A stretch of DNA of 64,000 bases from Cytophaga sp. FL35 (lineage in GTDB: Bacteria > Bacteroidota > Bacteroidia > Flavobacteriales > Flavobacteriaceae). The translations under genes were made by a program, and so were the position numbers. Numbering within the stretch: the stretch's first letter is position 1; every line of letters begins with the position of its first letter. The stretch spans positions 62,001-126,000 of the forward strand of contig NZ_JACSOH010000008.1 of the NCBI RefSeq assembly GCF_014349235.1, in the 5' to 3' direction. Below, piece by piece: positions 26,154 through 34,636 of the stretch. The notes below the pieces were generated by a model. That model made no database searches, had not been told where the DNA came from, and worked only from the letters and a program-made list of their open reading frames with translations.

Positions 26154-27158
26154 ATGGGTTTGTTTGGAAAAAGGGATAAACTACAAATCATTACTTTTCA
26201 AGGTTATGGTACCAATACGGATTTCTATGCGCGTGGCCGAGCATTGGAAGATGAAGAAATAGACTTGTCCCAAAAGGGAGTTTTTAATTTAATTTGGAAT
26301 ACCTACAAACGTTTTGAGACAGATGAGGTTAAAAATACCCAAGTGACCATTACACTTCCTGATGGTCAAAAAATTGAGGGTAAAACGGATGGGGCCGGCT
26401 ACTATAAAATAAAATGTAATCTGCAGGATTTAAGAACCTTGACCAATAGTGAAGGTTGGCTGGCCTTTGAAATTTCCTTTAATGACCCAACGCTGAAAAG
26501 GGAAATTTTACACCAGAATAGATTTCCCGGAGAAATGCTCATACCGTCTTCCAAAGCCCGCTTTGGGGTTATTAGTGATATTGACGATACCATATTGCAT
26601 ACAGGCGTGGTCTCTTCCTTAAAATGGAAGGTTATTTTTAACACTGTGTTTAAAACGGCGGAGAGAAGAAAACCTTTGGCCGGTGCTGCTGAATTTTATC
26701 AATTGCTGCATCAAGGTAAAAATGGAGATGAAGCAAATCCTATTTTTTACGTAAGTCACAGTCCTTGGAATATGTACCGCTATCTAGAACTGTTCCTCCA
26801 ACAGAACGTTTTTCCCAAGGGGCCAATTCTTTTACGAAGCTTTCCCATTTTTGGGCGGAAAAAGCCCAACGAAAAACCTCAAAAGCAAAAAGAAATCTTG
26901 AACATTTTAAAAACCTATCCCAATCTTAAAATCATTTTGATAGGGGACAGTGGGGAATATGATGCGGATATTTATATGGAGATTACCGAGCTATATCCAA
27001 AGCAAATAATTGCTATCTATTTGCGAAGCGTTGCCCATAAAAAAAGAATGCAGCGTGTTAAGGGGCTTTTTGATAACTACACAACCGTCCCCGTACTTTT
27101 GGTAGAAAGCAGTGAACAGGCTATTGCGCATGCCAAGCAACAAGGTTTTATAAAATAG
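26154..27158 (+). CDS. App1-type phosphatidate phosphatase domain protein (DUF2183)
   Basis: A 334-residue protein without a signal peptide. The N-terminal half has a beta-rich region with LPDGQKIEGKTDGAGYYKI. The C-terminal half carries the HAD-like catalytic core: FGVISDIDDTIL (DxDxT, Asp142 and Asp144), then FYVSHSPWNMYRYLELFL, and IILIGDSGEYDADIY with the acidic metal site. Yeast App1 dephosphorylates phosphatidic acid through the same core. The bacterial substrate is unproven. The adjacent convergent gene is a deoxynucleoside kinase, with only 3 bp between stops. Confidence 0.9.
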   Translation: MGLFGKRDKLQIITFQGYGTNTDFYARGRALEDEEIDLSQKGVFNLIWNTYKRFETDEVKNTQVTITLPDGQKIEGKTDGAGYYKIKCNLQDLRTLTNSEGWLAFEISFNDPTLKREILHQNRFPGEMLIPSSKARFGVISDIDDTILHTGVVSSLKWKVIFNTVFKTAERRKPLAGAAEFYQLLHQGKNGDEANPIFYVSHSPWNMYRYLELFLQQNVFPKGPILLRSFPIFGRKKPNEKPQKQKEILNILKTYPNLKIILIGDSGEYDADIYMEITELYPKQIIAIYLRSVAHKKRMQRVKGLFDNYTTVPVLLVESSEQAIAHAKQQGFIK

Positions 27159-27161
27159 TGC

Positions 27162-27776
27162 TTAGAACAATCCGTTAATTTGGGCATCTATTCGGTTGAT
27201 AATTGATCCTAAATCTTCCGGATTACTTACAAAGTCAAGGTCATCCACATCAATTATCAAAAGATTGCCATTTTCGTAACCATGGATCCAAGCTTCATAT
27301 CTTTCGTTCAATCGGCTTAAATAATCAATGGAAATACTGTTTTCATATTCGCGGCCACGTTTATGAATCTGTTTTACCAAGTTTGGGATGGAGCTACGCA
27401 AATATATCAATAGGTCCGGAGGTTGAATTAGGCTTTCCATAAGTTCAAAAAGACTTTGGTAGTTATTAAAGTCCCTATTGGTCATAAGCCCCATTGCATG
27501 TAGGTTGGGAGCAAAAATGTAGGCGTCTTCGTAAATGGTTCGATCCTGTATGGTGGTCTTGCCACTTTGTCTTATATCCAAGACTTGCCTGTACCTATGG
27601 TTCAAAAAGTAAATCTGCAGATTAAAGCTCCAACGCTCCATTTGGGTATAGAAATCATCGAGATACGGGTTGTCTACTACATCTTCAAAATTGGCTTCCC
27701 ATTTAAAGTGTTTGGCCAATAACCCTGTAAGCGTGGTTTTTCCGGCACCAATGTTACCGGCTACTGCAATGTGCAT
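27162..27776 (-). CDS. Deoxynucleoside kinase (dAK/dCK type)
   Basis: A 204-residue enzyme that phosphorylates deoxynucleosides in salvage. Seen: the P-loop HIAVAGNIGAGKTTLTGLLA, VVDNPYLDDFY, the DRTIYEDAYIFA segment with the catalytic and substrate-binding residues, DLLIYLRSSIPNLVKQIHKRGREYE (lid) and LLIIDVDDLDF. Length is normal. Specificity for deoxyadenosine, deoxycytidine or deoxyguanosine cannot be read off. The gene probably pairs functionally with the nucleoside transporter upstream in the window. Confidence 0.92.
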   Translation of the reverse strand: MHIAVAGNIGAGKTTLTGLLAKHFKWEANFEDVVDNPYLDDFYTQMERWSFNLQIYFLNHRYRQVLDIRQSGKTTIQDRTIYEDAYIFAPNLHAMGLMTNRDFNNYQSLFELMESLIQPPDLLIYLRSSIPNLVKQIHKRGREYENSISIDYLSRLNERYEAWIHGYENGNLLIIDVDDLDFVSNPEDLGSIINRIDAQINGLF

Positions 27777-27937
27777 AAAGCGTGATGGTTTTTAAATATT
27801 GATATTTCTACGACCTAGATACGATGGTACAAGATACAAAGGATCATCATTTGAGGGAAAAATTTAATGGGTAAAATCCTTAGGAAAATTTTAATACGGT
27901 CTTTTGGTATAAAATTTTTATTTCCGGTCTAAAGCTG

Positions 27938-27945
27938 TAATTTTG
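27938..27945 (+). promoter_or_regulatory. Putative -7 element of metK
   Basis: TAATTTTG matches TAnnTTTG exactly and predicts transcription beginning about 5 bp later, just before the SAM-II aptamer at 27957. There is no clear TTG at -33. The rest of the gap back to 27777 shows nothing I recognise. Confidence 0.5.
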
Positions 27946-27956
27946 CCCTGATTTTA

Positions 27957-28027
27957 AAAGAGGAAGGATTTGACTGATTGCAACCTCTTGTGCCCATTTA
28001 GGCCAAAACAAATGCTAAAGCAGTTGA
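27957..28027 (+). ncRNA. SAM-II riboswitch (metA motif) upstream of metK
   Basis: P1 pairs AAGAGG (27958-27963) with CCTCTT (27984-27989). The enclosed loop has GATTTGACTG and ATTGCAA, matching the conserved GAUUU and AUUGCAA of SAM-II. After a short spacer with a possible GCC/GGC mini-stem comes AAATGCTAAAG (28010-28020), the conserved AAnnGCUAAA segment, and CAGT at 28021-28024 can pair with ACTG in the P1 loop to form the P2 pseudoknot. The order and spacing fit the H-type pseudoknot of the class. The gene it controls makes SAM, so feedback repression is expected. Confidence 0.85.
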
Positions 28028-28095
28028 TAGGATTCTCCTTCCTATCAGACTTCTTTAGGCTATCATAAGATCCTTCAACAAAAAACTAAAGAAGT
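28026..28095 (+). promoter_or_regulatory. Expression platform hairpins of the metK SAM-II riboswitch
   Basis: GATAGGA (28026-28032) pairs with TCCTATC (28040-28046). Part of its 3' arm, TCCTTCCT (28036-28043), is also complementary to AGGAAGGA at 27961-27968 inside P1 and its loop, so the two pairings exclude each other. A further 10-bp stem, ACTTCTTTAG (28049-28058) with CTAAAGAAGT (28086-28095), ends 2 nt before the metK ATG. Confidence 0.6.
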
Positions 28096-28097
28096 AT

Positions 28098-29354
28098 ATG
28101 TCATATCTTTTTACATCAGAATCTGTTAGTGAGGGACATCCGGATAAAGTTGCGGATCAAATCAGTGATGCCTTATTGGACCATTTTTTGGCTTTTGACC
28201 CTGAAAGCAAAGTGGCTTGTGAAACCTTGGTGACCACCGGTCAAGTTGTTTTGGCGGGCGAAGTAAAGAGCGATACCTATTTAGATGTTCAGAACATTGC
28301 AAGGGATGTCATCAACCAAATAGGGTACACCAAGGGTGAATACCAGTTTAGTGGCGATTCTTGTGGTGTTATTTCATTGATTCACGAACAATCGAAAGAT
28401 ATTAGCCAAGGGGTTGATCGTGGCGATAAAGAGCAACAAGGTGCCGGTGACCAAGGAATGATGTTTGGGTATGCTACCAATGAAACGGACAATTACATGC
28501 CTTTGGCCTTGGATATTTCGCACCGTATTTTATACACTTTGGCAGAACTTCGCAAAGAGGGTAAGGAAATCTCGTATTTAAGACCCGATGCCAAAGCTCA
28601 GGTAACCATTGAATATTCCGATGATAATGTTCCTGTGAGGATCGATACCATCGTGGTTTCTACCCAACACGATGCTTTTGATGCCGATGACGAGAAAATG
28701 TTGGCCCAAATAAAAAAGGATATTATTGAGGTTCTTATTCCAAAAGTAAAAGCGCAATTGCCCGAAAGTATTCAGGCTTTGTTTGATGATGCTATCAAAT
28801 ATCATATCAACCCCACCGGTAAATTTGTCATTGGAGGCCCTCATGGCGATACCGGATTGACAGGAAGAAAGATTATTGTAGATACCTATGGAGGAAAAGG
28901 AGCCCACGGTGGCGGAGCTTTTAGTGGAAAGGACCCGAGTAAGGTAGACCGAAGCGCTGCTTATGCCTCTAGACATATCGCCAAGAACTTGGTGGCTGCC
29001 GGGGTGGCAGATGAGGTTTTGGTGCAGGTGAGTTACGCCATTGGAGTGGTAGAGCCAACGTCCATTTTTATTGATACCTATGGTACCTCAAAAATCGATG
29101 CTACCGATGGTGAAATCGCTAAAAAAGTAGCAGAATTATTTGATATGAGACCTTTTGCCATTGAGGATAGGTTGAAACTCAGAAACCCAATTTATTTGGA
29201 ATCTGCAGCTTATGGTCATATGGGTAAAACTCCTAGAACCGTAACCAAGGTGTTTGAGTCACCTTACAATGGTAGGGTAGAAAAAGAGGTGGAATTGTTC
29301 ACTTGGGAGAAGTTGGATAGGGTGGAAGAAGTGAAAAAAGCCTTTCAACTGTAA
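28098..29354 (+). CDS. metK: S-adenosylmethionine synthetase
   Basis: A 418-residue enzyme that makes SAM from methionine and ATP. Seen: [26 protein letters not shown], the ATP and K+ site residues in [14 protein letters not shown], the signature [21 protein letters not shown] and [35 protein letters not shown]. Length is slightly longer than the E. coli enzyme. It opens the sulfur and methionine cluster and carries a SAM-II riboswitch in its leader, so its own product is expected to shut it down. No terminator of note separates it from metY, but metY has a promoter element and its own riboswitch. Confidence 0.98.
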   Translation: MSYLFTSESVSEGHPDKVADQISDALLDHFLAFDPESKVACETLVTTGQVVLAGEVKSDTYLDVQNIARDVINQIGYTKGEYQFSGDSCGVISLIHEQSKDISQGVDRGDKEQQGAGDQGMMFGYATNETDNYMPLALDISHRILYTLAELRKEGKEISYLRPDAKAQVTIEYSDDNVPVRIDTIVVSTQHDAFDADDEKMLAQIKKDIIEVLIPKVKAQLPESIQALFDDAIKYHINPTGKFVIGGPHGDTGLTGRKIIVDTYGGKGAHGGGAFSGKDPSKVDRSAAYASRHIAKNLVAAGVADEVLVQVSYAIGVVEPTSIFIDTYGTSKIDATDGEIAKKVAELFDMRPFAIEDRLKLRNPIYLESAAYGHMGKTPRTVTKVFESPYNGRVEKEVELFTWEKLDRVEEVKKAFQL

Positions 29355-29393
29355 ATTTTTTAAAAAATAAGGGGAATTTAAAATTCCGGTATA

Positions 29394-29401
29394 TATATTT
29401 G
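29394..29401 (+). promoter_or_regulatory. Putative -7 element of metY
   Basis: TATATTTG matches TAnnTTTG and lies 30 bp upstream of the SAM-I aptamer, consistent with a leader of about 260 nt. Confidence 0.45.
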
Positions 29402-29430
29402 TTTTCTTAAAGTTCAAACACGTATTGACA

Positions 29431-29546
29431 GTTATCAAGAAAGGCGGAGGGACTAGACCCTGTGAAGCCTTAGCAACCCTTTGTTCAAATTTATTTGGAT
29501 AGAGAAGGTGCTACGTTCTATCCCAATAATTGTTGGGGCAGATAAC
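29431..29546 (+). ncRNA. SAM-I (S-box) riboswitch upstream of metY
   Basis: P1 is GTTATC (29431-29436) with GATAAC (29541-29546). Inside are AAGAAAGGCGGAGGGA, GACCCTGTGAAGCCTTAGCAACC, AAGGTGCTACGTTCT and TCCCAATAATTGTTGGGGCAGA, the conserved S-box segments in order, including the kink-turn and the GGUGCUA core that binds SAM. Downstream I see only a weak stem AAGTTAC/GTAATTT with a T tract near 29552-29574, so the output mode is unclear. The rest of the gap up to 29667 is AT-rich without other features. Confidence 0.95.
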
Positions 29547-29667
29547 AACTAAAGTTACTTCCGTAATTTTTTCCGCTTTCTTATAACTATTTAATTGAAA
29601 CTAGGCTTAGTGATAACTGTCTAGGTTTGTTCGTATATTGATTTGTACAACTTAAATACTATATAAA

Positions 29668-30942
29668 ATGAGCGATTACAATTTTTCAACCAACGCACTT
29701 CATGCTGGGCATGACACAAAAGAAACTGGCGGAACGAGAGCAGTACCTATTTATCAGACTTCTTCCTACGTTTTTAATGATACGGACCATGCAGCCAATC
29801 TTTTTTCTTTGGCCGAGCTAGGTTTTATCTATACCCGTTTGAACAACCCTACCAATGAAATACTTCAAAAGCGTTTGGCCGCATTGGAAGGCGGTATTGG
29901 TGCCGTGGTTTTTTCTTCGGGTGCGGCAGCCATCTCTACAGGATTAATGACATTATTGAAAGCCGGCGATCACATTGTTGCTTCCAGTAGTTTGTACGGG
30001 GGTACTTTTAATTTGTTAAATGTAACCTTACCTAGATTGGGAATCACCACCACTTTTGTTGATGCTTCGGATGCTACAAACTTTAAAAATGCCGTTCAAG
30101 ATAATACAAGGGCCTTTTTTGTAGAATCCCTTGGGAATCCAAAATTGGATGTGTTGGATTTACAAGCTATTTCAGAAGAGGCAAAAGCAGCTCAAGTACC
30201 TTTTATCGTTGATAATACAGTAGCCACACCTGCTTTATTAAATCCTATTGAGCACGGGGCTAATATCGTTATTCACTCCATGACCAAATATATTGGCGGA
30301 CAGGGTACTTCTTTGGGAGGTGTCATCGTAGATGCCGGTACTTTTGATTGGGCCAATGGTAAATTCCCGGAGTTTACAGAACCTTCTGCTGGTTACCACG
30401 GTTTGGTGTATCATGAAGCCTTGGGTGCAGCGTCCTATACCTTCAAATTGATTTTAGAGGGGCTGCGTGATTTTGGAGGGGCTTTGAGTCCGTTCAACGC
30501 CTTCCAGATTATTCAAGGTTTGGAGACTTTGAACGTTCGTATCAAGCAGCATAGTGAAAACGCTCTGGAATTGGCAAAATGGTTGGAAGGTCGCGATGAG
30601 GTCGCTTGGGTCAACTACCCTGGATTGGAAAGTAGCAAATACAATGAGCTGGCTAAAAAATACCTTCGCAAAGGCCAAAGTGGTTTGGTTACATTCGGTG
30701 TTAAAGGAGGTTTTGAGGCAGCCAAGAAATTGACCGATGCCACTAAAATATTCTCTTTGTTGGCAAATATTGGGGATACCAAATCCTTGATTATCCATCC
30801 GGCCAGTACTACCCACCAGCAGTTGAACGAAGAGCAACAGGCGGGTGCCGGAGTAAGCCAAGATTTGATCCGTCTTTCAGTTGGCTTGGAAGACGTAGCA
30901 GATTTAAAAGCTGATCTGGAACAAGCTTTTAGTCAAATATGA
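29668..30942 (+). CDS. metY: O-acetylhomoserine sulfhydrylase (aminocarboxypropyltransferase)
   Basis: A 424-residue Cys/Met-metabolism PLP enzyme that makes homocysteine from O-acetylhomoserine and sulfide. Seen: FSTNALHAGHD, GGTRAVPIYQTSSYVF, YTRLNNPTNEILQKRLAALEGG, SSGAAAISTGLMTLL, VDNTVATPALLNPIEHGANIVIHSMTKYIGG with Lys207 holding PLP, and HPASTTHQQL. The length over 420 and the DFGGALSPFNAFQ insertion are typical of MetY rather than the shorter cystathionine enzymes. It is under the SAM-I riboswitch and lies 80 bp upstream of the MetX-AK-HSD fusion, which supplies its substrate. Confidence 0.95.
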   Translation: MSDYNFSTNALHAGHDTKETGGTRAVPIYQTSSYVFNDTDHAANLFSLAELGFIYTRLNNPTNEILQKRLAALEGGIGAVVFSSGAAAISTGLMTLLKAGDHIVASSSLYGGTFNLLNVTLPRLGITTTFVDASDATNFKNAVQDNTRAFFVESLGNPKLDVLDLQAISEEAKAAQVPFIVDNTVATPALLNPIEHGANIVIHSMTKYIGGQGTSLGGVIVDAGTFDWANGKFPEFTEPSAGYHGLVYHEALGAASYTFKLILEGLRDFGGALSPFNAFQIIQGLETLNVRIKQHSENALELAKWLEGRDEVAWVNYPGLESSKYNELAKKYLRKGQSGLVTFGVKGGFEAAKKLTDATKIFSLLANIGDTKSLIIHPASTTHQQLNEEQQAGAGVSQDLIRLSVGLEDVADLKADLEQAFSQI

Positions 30943-31022
30943 TAAATAAGTAATGGCGGTTTGTTGAGGGTATGAGGTGTCCCTTTTCCTTCAACAAATT
31001 GCTGTTAGCACAATAAAAATTT

Positions 31023-34000
31023 ATGCTCCATCATCTTCAAATAAAGAATTATCAAACCCTGGGTCAAAAGACGCAGGATATTGAGCTTTCATACCAGCTA
31101 TTCGGTCAAGAGCTGCGCAGCGCCCCTATCGTATTGGTCAACCATGCCCTTACCGGAAACTCGAATGTTACCGGAAACGATGGCTGGTGGTCTGCCCTAA
31201 TTGGAGAAGGAAAGTGTATCGATACCAATAAATACACTATCCTTTCCTTTAATATTCCCGGTAACGGACATGACAAATTCGTCATTGAAAACTACAAGGA
31301 TTTTGTGGCAGGGGATATGGCCCGTATATTTCTTCAAGGGCTTGAAATGCTTGAAATCAAAAAGCTTTATGCGATCATTGGTGGGTCATTGGGAGGGGGC
31401 ATTGCTTGGGAGATGGCGGCCCTCAATCCTAAAATAACAGAACATTTGATTCCGGTGGCTTCTGATTGGAAGTCTACCGATTGGTTGATTGCCAACTGCC
31501 AAATACAAGAACAGTTTTTGGTCAACTCCAAGCAGCCTGTACATGATGCCCGTATGCACGCGATGTTGACTTATCGAACTCCGGAATCCTTTAAAGAACG
31601 CTTTAAAAGAAGTACCAATGAAGAATTACAGGTTTTCAATGTAGAAAGTTGGTTGATGCACCACGGTGAGAAACTACAAGGAAGGTTTCAGCTTTCAGCC
31701 TATAAATTGATGAACCAATTGTTGAAGACCATCGATATCATGAGGGATGGTGACTGTAATTTTATAGAACTTCAAAACAGCGATATGAATATCCATATTG
31801 TTGGAGTAGATTCGGATTTGTTCTTTACAGCGAAGGAAAATAAGGAAACGTACAAGCAGTTGGCCCAAGCGAATAGTAATGTTACCTATGGTGAAGTACA
31901 CTCACTTCATGGACATGACGCCTTTTTGATCGAGTTTGACCAAATGGAACAGCTACTGCGACCTATTTTCAGTAGAAATGGAAAAAGTCAAGGACTGAAA
32001 GTACTCAAGTTTGGGGGTAAATCGCTTTCCAATGGTGAAGGCTTGGAAAGGGTTTTGAACATCATTACCAAGAAAGTAAGTGAAGGCGAGAATATAGCGG
32101 TCATTCTTTCCGCTCGAGGAAAGGCAACGGATCAGCTTGAAAACCTATTGGAAAGGGCAGCTTCCGGTCATAATTACCATAAGGACTTTGAGGCCTTTGA
32201 AAAATACCAACAGCACAGTTTTAAAAATATAAAACTGGGAGATGAATTTAAGGAGCTGGCAAAAATTTTGGAAGGTGTTTCCCTTTTAGGTGATTATAGT
32301 CAGAAGGTTAAAGACCAGGTGTTGGCTTTTGGGGAATTGATTTCCATTAAACTGGTAAGTAAGTTATTGGTAGGACGGGGAATTTCGGCACAAGCCTTGG
32401 ATTCTCGGTTATTGTTGAAAACCGATTCCAATTTTGGTGATGCCGCTGTAGATGAGGTTAAGTCAAAGGAGAATGTAATTAGGCATTTCGCAAATTTGGA
32501 GACGCAAACTGTACCGGTCATTTCTGGGTTTATTGCTTCCGACGAAAATGGGGATACCACCACTTTAGGAAGAAATGGCAGTAACTATTCCGCTGCGCTA
32601 TTTGCCAATTTTTTGAATGCAGAAGAACTCCAGAATTACACCCACGTAGACGGAATTTTTACGGCCAATCCGGATTTGGTACCTGATGCCAGGCGAATTG
32701 ACAATCTTAGTTATAGTGAAGCCAATGAGCTAGCTAATTTTGGAGCCACCATCTTGCATGCAAAAACAATTATACCCTTAATTGAAAAAAATATTCCCTT
32801 GAGAATATTGAATACCTTCAATGATGACAATGAAGGAACCTTGATCAGTGCCAAGTCAAAAAAAGGGGGTATCCGTTCGCTTTCGGTCATTGAAAATGTA
32901 GCGCTGATTAATTTAGAGGGTAGGGGACTGCTCGGAAAAGTTGGGGTTGATGCCCGTATTTTCAGGGCCTTGGGCCAAAACAATATTAGTGTAAGTATTG
33001 TTTCACAAGGATCCTCGGAACGTGGTATTGGTCTTGTGGTGGATGCCGATAAGGCGCAAAGAGCAAAAAAGGCCTTGGATGCTGAATTTGCAGGAGATTA
33101 TGAGACCAAGGATATCAATATGATAACTGTTCAAGATCAAGTGTCTGTAATATCTGTGGTAGGTCAAGATTTAAGTACTTTTCATAGGCCCTTTAACGCT
33201 TTGATCAAGAATCAGGTAGTGCCGTTATTGTTCAATAATACGGTTTCCGGAAAGAATGTGAGTTTGGTGGTCAAAAAAACCGATTTGCACAAGGCCATCA
33301 ATGTAATGCACGGTCAGATTTTCGGAATCAGCAAAAAAGTGAACTTGGCCATTTTCGGTCATGGAAATGTGGGCGGTACTTTGATCGAACAGATTTTAAA
33401 GTCCAAAAAGGCCATTGAAGAGCGTAAGGGAATCGACTTAAATGTGTTTGCGGTAGCCAACTCACGTAAAGTTCTTTTGGAGAAAAAGGGAGTTCCCAAA
33501 TCATGGAAAAAAGCCATTGAGGAAAGGGGAGTGTCCTACACGTTTTCCGATGTGATGGAGTTCGCCAAAAAGAACCATTTGGAAAACTTGATTGCTGTTG
33601 ATAATACGGCCAATGAAGATTTTGTAGCCCACTATTTCGATTTTGTAGAAAATGGTTTTGATTTGGTTTCCTCCAATAAAATAGCTAATACCCTTGGTTT
33701 TGATTTTTATCAATTATTACGGGAAGAGCTGGGGAAGAACCAAAAACAATACTTATATGAAACCAATGTGGGAGCAGGGCTACCATTGATCGATACCATT
33801 AAATTATTGCATTTAAGCGGTGAGAACATTACCCAGATTAAAGGGGTTTTCTCTGGTTCTTTAAGCTATATCTTCAATACGTTTTCGGAGTCCGATAAGC
33901 CATTCTCGGCCATTTTGTTGGATGCCATGAAAAAAGGATTTACCGAGCCAGATGCACGTGAGGACCTTTCCGGTAATGACGTGGGTAGAAAATTATTGAT

Positions 34001-34409
34001 TCTAGCGAGGGAGTTGGATTTAAGCAATGAGTTTTCTGATATCAGTATCAATAATCTAATTCCGGAAGAATTACGAGATGGTTCAGTAGATGATTTCTTA
34101 AAGAAATTGGACGTGTTGGATGCCAAGTTCAGTGAAATAAAGAAAAACCAGAAACCAGGCCATGTCTTACGCTATGTAGGTGATTTGCACGGAGATTTAC
34201 AGAAGGAAAAGGGTATTCTGGAAGTAAAATTGGTTTCCGTGCCTAAAGAAAGTGCCTTGGGACAGGTGAAAGGTTCCGATTCCATTATTGAAATATATAC
34301 GGAGTCTTATGGCAAAAACCCGTTGGTGATTCAAGGTGCAGGTGCAGGGGCGGCAGTAACCGCCAGAGGAGTGTTTGGGGATATTTTAAGGATTGCCGAA
34401 AAGGGATAG
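31023..34409 (+). CDS. Trifunctional fusion: homoserine O-acetyltransferase (MetX) - aspartate kinase - homoserine dehydrogenase
   Basis: One uninterrupted 1128-residue frame. Residues 1-320 are a MetX-type alpha/beta hydrolase with IGGSLGGG (nucleophile Ser122), GVDSDLFF (Asp265) and HGHDAFL (His298). Residues 324-770 are an aspartokinase beginning LKVLKFGGKSLSNGEG, with FGATILHAKTI and two ACT-like stretches. Residues 772-1128 are a homoserine dehydrogenase beginning KVNLAIFGHGNVGG, with LVSSNKIAN and GLPLIDTIKLL. Three of the four steps from aspartate to O-acetylhomoserine are thus on one chain; only Asd is missing. The usual kinase motif KFGGTS reads KFGGKS. It lies downstream of the SAM-I controlled metY and is probably in that transcript. 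Flavobacteria are known to carry ThrA-type fusions of this sort; the activity of each module is inferred. Confidence 0.93.
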   Translation: MLHHLQIKNYQTLGQKTQDIELSYQLFGQELRSAPIVLVNHALTGNSNVTGNDGWWSALIGEGKCIDTNKYTILSFNIPGNGHDKFVIENYKDFVAGDMARIFLQGLEMLEIKKLYAIIGGSLGGGIAWEMAALNPKITEHLIPVASDWKSTDWLIANCQIQEQFLVNSKQPVHDARMHAMLTYRTPESFKERFKRSTNEELQVFNVESWLMHHGEKLQGRFQLSAYKLMNQLLKTIDIMRDGDCNFIELQNSDMNIHIVGVDSDLFFTAKENKETYKQLAQANSNVTYGEVHSLHGHDAFLIEFDQMEQLLRPIFSRNGKSQGLKVLKFGGKSLSNGEGLERVLNIITKKVSEGENIAVILSARGKATDQLENLLERAASGHNYHKDFEAFEKYQQHSFKNIKLGDEFKELAKILEGVSLLGDYSQKVKDQVLAFGELISIKLVSKLLVGRGISAQALDSRLLLKTDSNFGDAAVDEVKSKENVIRHFANLETQTVPVISGFIASDENGDTTTLGRNGSNYSAALFANFLNAEELQNYTHVDGIFTANPDLVPDARRIDNLSYSEANELANFGATILHAKTIIPLIEKNIPLRILNTFNDDNEGTLISAKSKKGGIRSLSVIENVALINLEGRGLLGKVGVDARIFRALGQNNISVSIVSQGSSERGIGLVVDADKAQRAKKALDAEFAGDYETKDINMITVQDQVSVISVVGQDLSTFHRPFNALIKNQVVPLLFNNTVSGKNVSLVVKKTDLHKAINVMHGQIFGISKKVNLAIFGHGNVGGTLIEQILKSKKAIEERKGIDLNVFAVANSRKVLLEKKGVPKSWKKAIEERGVSYTFSDVMEFAKKNHLENLIAVDNTANEDFVAHYFDFVENGFDLVSSNKIANTLGFDFYQLLREELGKNQKQYLYETNVGAGLPLIDTIKLLHLSGENITQIKGVFSGSLSYIFNTFSESDKPFSAILLDAMKKGFTEPDAREDLSGNDVGRKLLILARELDLSNEFSDISINNLIPEELRDGSVDDFLKKLDVLDAKFSEIKKNQKPGHVLRYVGDLHGDLQKEKGILEVKLVSVPKESALGQVKGSDSIIEIYTESYGKNPLVIQGAGAGAAVTARGVFGDILRIAEKG

Positions 34410-34412
34410 ATT

Positions 34413-34557
34413 TTAGGAGTTAGGAGTTAGGAGTTAGGAGTTAGGAGTTAGAAGTTAGGAGTTAGGAGTTAGGAGTTAGGGGTTAGGAGTTAGGGGTTAG
34501 GAGTACCTATAATTAGTTAAAAGTTTATAGTTATAAGTTAAAGAATTATAGCTAAAA
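34413..34557. repeat. 7-bp tandem array (TTAGGAG)n followed by degenerate heptads
   Basis: Thirteen TTAGGAG units from 34413 to 34503, with single changes only in units 6, 10 and 12, begin 3 bp after the stop codon of the fusion gene. From 34516 the 7-bp period continues in degenerate form (GTTAAAA, GTTTATA, GTTATAA, GTTAAAG, AATTATA, GCTAAAA). There are no spacers and no palindromic units. The remaining bases up to metZ are AT- and A-rich. Confidence 0.93.
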
Positions 34558-34636
34558 GAAGTAGTAGATTTTTTTAGCTTCTGGCGGTAAACTACTATCC
34601 ATTAGGAACAAAAAAGAAAAAGAAAAAAAGGAAGAA

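Noticed and set aside
30960-30998. TTTGTTGA/TCAACAAA stem between metY and the fusion gene as an attenuator
   Set aside because: No T tract follows and no leader peptide rich in Thr, Met or Ile is present; probably an ordinary intercistronic stem.
34413-34503. Possible CRISPR array
   Set aside because: The repeats are 7 bp, directly adjoining and without spacers; no cas genes are in the window.
34597-34613. Fourth CTAT-N7-ATAG site before metZ (CTACTATCCATTAGG)
   Set aside because: It is one base shorter and does not keep the TAAAYCN spacer, so the similarity is probably chance.
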